A program made the translations under genes and the position numbers. A stretch of 64,000 nt of DNA from Cytobacillus firmus DS1 (GTDB lineage: Bacteria > Bacillota > Bacilli > Bacillales > Cytobacillaceae). Numbering within the stretch: position 1 is the stretch's first letter; each line of letters opens with the position of its first letter. Location: positions 141,209-205,208 of the forward strand of contig NZ_APVL01000011.1 of the NCBI RefSeq assembly GCF_000565285.1. Reading direction: 5' to 3'. The notes under the pieces are model-generated. The model saw only the letters and a program-made list of their open reading frames with translations. It made no database searches and was not told where the DNA came from. Shown piece after piece: positions 61,065-64,000 of the stretch.

Positions 61065-61841
61065 ATGTCTGAAGAACATAAAGATCGAGATAAAGCGGAA
61101 TGCCAGATTTCTGCTCAGAACTGTGATTGTGAAAGCACCATTCATCATACTCAAGTGAACATTGGAAAAATTACGGCAAAGGTCCCTGTCGTTCTGGCTG
61201 AGCTATGTCTAAAAGTGAATGTAAATGCCCTAATTACTTTTCCGGAACCTGTACTGGAGATTAAGGATATCAAGAAAACAGTAAAGTTAACACAATGCCG
61301 CCTGTTATTGCCTGCTGACCAGCTGTTTATTAAAGGCTTTGTGCGCAAGAATATTCAGTATGCAAGCCCCTGTCCTGACATCGAAATGCATACAGACAAA
61401 ACCGTAGCATCTGATATTCATTCCTATACAATTGATGTTCCGTTCCAATGTGTGACCGAAATTAAAAAGTTTCTTACCTGTCCGATGATGCCCGAAATGA
61501 ATCACCGCCAGGAATTTGATTTTCTCGTATCAAGGCCTGTACCGCGGGGATATCCGGAGAAAGATGAGTTACAATCAAGTGATCTTTCTCAATTTCATCA
61601 GAAAAGTGTGCAGCATTATAATGAATTGCCATTCTGTGAGCTGATTTCAAGCAGAATAATTGAATGGGATGAAGCGATTGACCGCCGTCCCCTGCCTAAC
61701 CGCTCCCCGATCGGAGAAGGAGTATTTACTAAGGTGGAGGAAAAAATGGTTGTAGATTTGGTCATTAAAGTTCTGCAAAAACAGCAAATCCGTGTTTCTT
61801 CAACCACCAATGATCACGATGACTGCTTCGATTGTGAATAG
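61065..61841 (+). CDS. SPOCS/DUF3794-like spore-surface protein, paralogue 2
   Basis: This 258-aa paralogue of the preceding gene has the same blocks VPVVLAELCLKVNVNALITFPEP, LEIKDIKKTVKLTQCRLLLP, LFIKGFVRKNIQYASP, DVPFQCVTEI, GYPEKDELQSSDLSQFHQ and FCELISSRIIEWDEAIDRRP. The ends differ: a Cys-rich N-terminus (AECQISAQNCDCES) and an acidic DDCFDCE C-terminus. ATG 61065 with AGGAGGAGC is preferred over the longer frame. Confidence 0.75.
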   Translation: MSEEHKDRDKAECQISAQNCDCESTIHHTQVNIGKITAKVPVVLAELCLKVNVNALITFPEPVLEIKDIKKTVKLTQCRLLLPADQLFIKGFVRKNIQYASPCPDIEMHTDKTVASDIHSYTIDVPFQCVTEIKKFLTCPMMPEMNHRQEFDFLVSRPVPRGYPEKDELQSSDLSQFHQKSVQHYNELPFCELISSRIIEWDEAIDRRPLPNRSPIGEGVFTKVEEKMVVDLVIKVLQKQQIRVSSTTNDHDDCFDCE

Positions 61842-61921
61842 ATCTCAGCAGATTATTTTCCATTGATTGATCAGCTTTTAAAACTTGACGTAAGGAGGGG
61901 ACCGGTGGGGATGCTCCGCAA

Positions 61922-63931
61922 TTGCAGCACCTTCCTATGTATATGAGTGATATGAGAAGTGCCTATAACCGGATTTACCGGATCGATGCAGATACTGGTA
62001 ATCCGTTGGAACAGCAGCAGTTTTTCTTTTATACAGGAAACAATTCAAAAAACCATGAATCAGCTGAAGCTGTAAATGAAGAGGAATCTAAAAAAGTTCA
62101 AAAGGCAGCTGGCAATTCTGTTACCCGCGAAAAAACAAAGTCGTTTCCGCTTATTTTACCGCCTCCATCTGTTGAATCGAGCCAAATTATCAAAACCAGT
62201 GCACTGTCTGAAAAAGCAGCTGAAAAGGAGAATACGGAGAAAGAAAGTGTACCACCTAAAGATAAAACCGAAATGACAAAGCCTAAAAAATTTAGACTTC
62301 CAAAGCAGCTGAATGACATGCTGACGCCCTTTTCTCCAATGCTGAGCTGGTCCCCTTCTTTACCCAGTAAATACTCAAACCAGCCTGCATTCACGAAGAG
62401 CCATTTGCCTGGCGGGTCTGATGTTAAATCTTCCCGGCCGGATGCAGAAACAAACCTGAACGAATTCATGCCAGCCGAAAAATCCCTCGGCCAAGCAGGC
62501 AGTCATGAAACCATAGTATTTGAGGAAAAGGCGGAAATGCAAGAATCCAATTCTTTGGTTATGGATCCGGAAGAAAGTGATCTGACACAGGATTTTCTTG
62601 GCATGCTGAATGACGGCGTGATGAACGAAATAAATGAAGAAACAGAATTGAATAACAGCGTACCTAAAGCTGCTATTAAAGAATCTGAGACTGCTATGGC
62701 ATTGGAAGATGAATTTGCCCATATGCTTGACGAGTCTTCTTCTAGCGAGATTGAAGAAGATTATATACAGCCCAGACAGGATGAAGCATTTGCACTGATT
62801 TTAGAATTCGGCTATGACAATAGTGAATCTTCTGCCCTTGACCCTGTTAATCATTTCGACTGTGAAGAATCTTCATCTGAAAAAGATCATCCAATGTTGA
62901 AGGAACCGAATGAATGTGACTATGAAGAGAGTTGGCAGGCTAACCATGATGAAGAGTCTTCCAGCTATGAAGGCGAATTCTCACTTCTGCTGAAGAAGGC
63001 ATGCAGCATCCTGGATGAGGAGTGTAATGACACTCCCCCGCTTCAGGAAAAATTCCTGGCACTGCTGGATGAATCTTCTGATCACAGTAATACCTGTCCT
63101 GACTTTGTGCTGGAAGAATTATTTTTGGAAAGTGAATGTGAAGAATCCGAATCGGCAGCCCAACCTGAAGAGACAACATATAAGGAAGTTTCTTCTTTGC
63201 TTGAATACTTCTCAGGTTTGCTGCAGGGAGTTATGTTAAGCGAAGCACCGGATAACGATGAAGAAGAGTCCATTAGCGAAACTGAAGAGAGAGTGATGGC
63301 TGTCTCTGACGAAAGTGAAGCTGCAGCGGAGTTAAGTGATGAACTTTTTGGTATGCTGGAGGAGTCCTCAAGCAGCAGTCTTATGAATGATGAAGAACCG
63401 GCGCCATGCTGCGGTGAATGTTACCGGAATGAGCTTCAAGTCAAGCTTCCTGTATTAATAGGAAAAGCGGACCTGGATATTTCAATTTTCGATTGCTTGC
63501 CGATGCCTATTAAGAACGGTCACATTTCAAAAATGGAATGGTCAGTGGACTCTTTGCAATGTTCTGCCATCTTGCCTTCAAAAACAGTTTTTATCAAAGG
63601 AAACCTTATTGCAGACATCCTTTTTGTGAATCATAATCAGCTGCAGAGCATAAGGATGCCTGTGCCTATTGATAAAACCATAGAGCTGGAGTGGATTTCC
63701 CCTCCCCAGATGCCAGCTTCATCAAATAAAAAAGAATTTATGTTTATTCATGAAAATGGTGAGGATTTTCATTACGAATATTTTCAGCAATTCACAGAGG
63801 AAATTACTTGTAAATTGAAGAGTATTCATGTTCTCTGGCATGGGGATACAAGAGATTATCCCGGTCTGGAAGTCATGGGGAAAGCCTTGCTGTCTATGGA
63901 TTTCTTTCAGGAGCAAATCGTACAAATATAA
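61922..63931 (+). CDS. Large acidic Ser/Glu-rich protein with SPOCS-like C-terminus
   Basis: This ~669-aa protein has three parts. Residues 1-210 are polar and Pro/Lys-rich. Residues 215-490 are very acidic with irregular repeats of a [DE]F-xx-[ML]L-[DE]ESS type (FAHMLDESSSSE, FLALLDESSD, LFGMLEESSSSS). Residues 495-669 echo the paralogues: LQVKLPVLIGKADLDISI, SLQCSAILPSKTVFIKGNLIADILF, PVPIDKTIELEW. A strong AAGGAGGGG lies 22 nt upstream, but its GTG/ATG starts are in another frame, so the true start is uncertain and may hide a frameshift. Confidence 0.7.
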   Translation: MQHLPMYMSDMRSAYNRIYRIDADTGNPLEQQQFFFYTGNNSKNHESAEAVNEEESKKVQKAAGNSVTREKTKSFPLILPPPSVESSQIIKTSALSEKAAEKENTEKESVPPKDKTEMTKPKKFRLPKQLNDMLTPFSPMLSWSPSLPSKYSNQPAFTKSHLPGGSDVKSSRPDAETNLNEFMPAEKSLGQAGSHETIVFEEKAEMQESNSLVMDPEESDLTQDFLGMLNDGVMNEINEETELNNSVPKAAIKESETAMALEDEFAHMLDESSSSEIEEDYIQPRQDEAFALILEFGYDNSESSALDPVNHFDCEESSSEKDHPMLKEPNECDYEESWQANHDEESSSYEGEFSLLLKKACSILDEECNDTPPLQEKFLALLDESSDHSNTCPDFVLEELFLESECEESESAAQPEETTYKEVSSLLEYFSGLLQGVMLSEAPDNDEEESISETEERVMAVSDESEAAAELSDELFGMLEESSSSSLMNDEEPAPCCGECYRNELQVKLPVLIGKADLDISIFDCLPMPIKNGHISKMEWSVDSLQCSAILPSKTVFIKGNLIADILFVNHNQLQSIRMPVPIDKTIELEWISPPQMPASSNKKEFMFIHENGEDFHYEYFQQFTEEITCKLKSIHVLWHGDTRDYPGLEVMGKALLSMDFFQEQIVQI

Positions 63932-63960
63932 AGAGGGTATCTCCAGAAGATACCCTCTCA
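63932..63960 (+). terminator. Terminator after the large acidic gene
   Basis: AGAGGGTATC (63932-63941) pairs with GATACCCTCT (63949-63958). The T-run is short. A second hairpin, TTCGGAAT (63979-63986) with ATTCCGAA (63993-64000), reaches the window end. Confidence 0.65.
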
Positions 63961-64000
63961 GTTTGTAGACAAAAGGGGTTCGGAATAGTCTCATTCCGAA

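Noticed and set aside
1..64000. CRISPR arrays, prophage or toxin-antitoxin modules
   Set aside because: No regularly spaced short repeats, cas genes, phage structural genes or typical toxin-antitoxin pairs were seen on either strand.

Overview
The window looks like a chromosomal segment of a low-GC, spore-forming member of the Bacillaceae (Cytobacillus/Mesobacillus/Bacillus type). The evidence is an aa3-type menaquinol oxidase operon of B. subtilis qox type, queC under a preQ1 riboswitch, ykkCD under a guanidine-I riboswitch, two TPP riboswitches, a pxp (kipI/kipA/ycsF) cluster with ycsG and ycsI, cwlJ, cotY/cotZ-type coat genes, and strong AGGAGG ribosome binding sites with frequent TTG and GTG starts. 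There are no rRNA or tRNA genes, no CRISPR array and no prophage. One complete insertion sequence is present, plus several dispersed structured repeats.

Layout. 1-3.3 kb: small hypothetical genes, a CAP-domain lipoprotein, a dispersed repeat beside a small His/Tyr-rich protein gene, and threonine aldolase. 3.7-7.6 kb: qoxABCD. 7.6-9.7 kb: a small membrane protein, two unrelated structured repeats, and thiT with a TPP riboswitch. 10-13.1 kb: a short FtsH-like protease and a polysaccharide-deacetylase-like protein. 13.2-17 kb: potABCD polyamine transport behind a palindromic operator. 17.1-19.1 kb: queCDE behind a preQ1 riboswitch. 19.2-25 kb: a HEPN-like/CBS protein, then the 5-oxoprolinase cluster pxpB-pxpC-pxpA, ycsG (NRAMP) and ycsI. 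25-33.3 kb: a truncated 5'-nucleotidase-like phosphoesterase, SDR, AI-2E-type permease, HIT protein, P-loop kinase-like protein, DUF302, ykkCD guanidinium exporter and exoA. 33.4-36.7 kb: thiamine salvage operon SDR-thiM-thiD-thiE under a TPP riboswitch. 36.8-49.7 kb: mixed housekeeping genes (OsmC-like, HAD phosphatase, AbrB-like permease, yvpB-like peptidase, MerR/DUF3967 regulator, DUF3231, long-type speD, CAP protein, cwlJ, DUF218, azoreductase, CNNM/HlyC-like protein). 49.9-53.6 kb: a TolB-like propeller protein, the copper nitrite reductase nirK, and uppP. 53.6-55.3 kb: an intact IS3-family (IS150-type) element. 55.7-57.4 kb: DUF1836 protein, hemolysin-III protein, and a broken amidase gene. 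57.6-64 kb: a spore-surface locus with a CotY/CotZ-like protein, a chromosomal ParM/Alp7A-like actin with its small partner, two paralogous coat-type proteins, and a large acidic Ser/Glu-rich protein whose C-terminus belongs to the same paralogous family.

The most notable observations are these. A ~265-bp multi-hairpin element occurs twice (8682-8950 and 43169-43432) with long conserved stems, and resembles a non-autonomous IS200/IS605-type or structured-RNA element. The IS150-type element has landed in the loop of the uppP transcription terminator, leaving the two stem arms 1.7 kb apart and a TTG target duplication. The 57.6-64 kb spore-surface locus combines a filament-forming actin pair with a diverging coat-protein family. 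An eight-codon micro-ORF with a near-perfect ribosome binding site, followed by a hairpin, precedes the MerR/DUF3967 gene. Function names rest on recognisable motifs and family knowledge; no database search was run.
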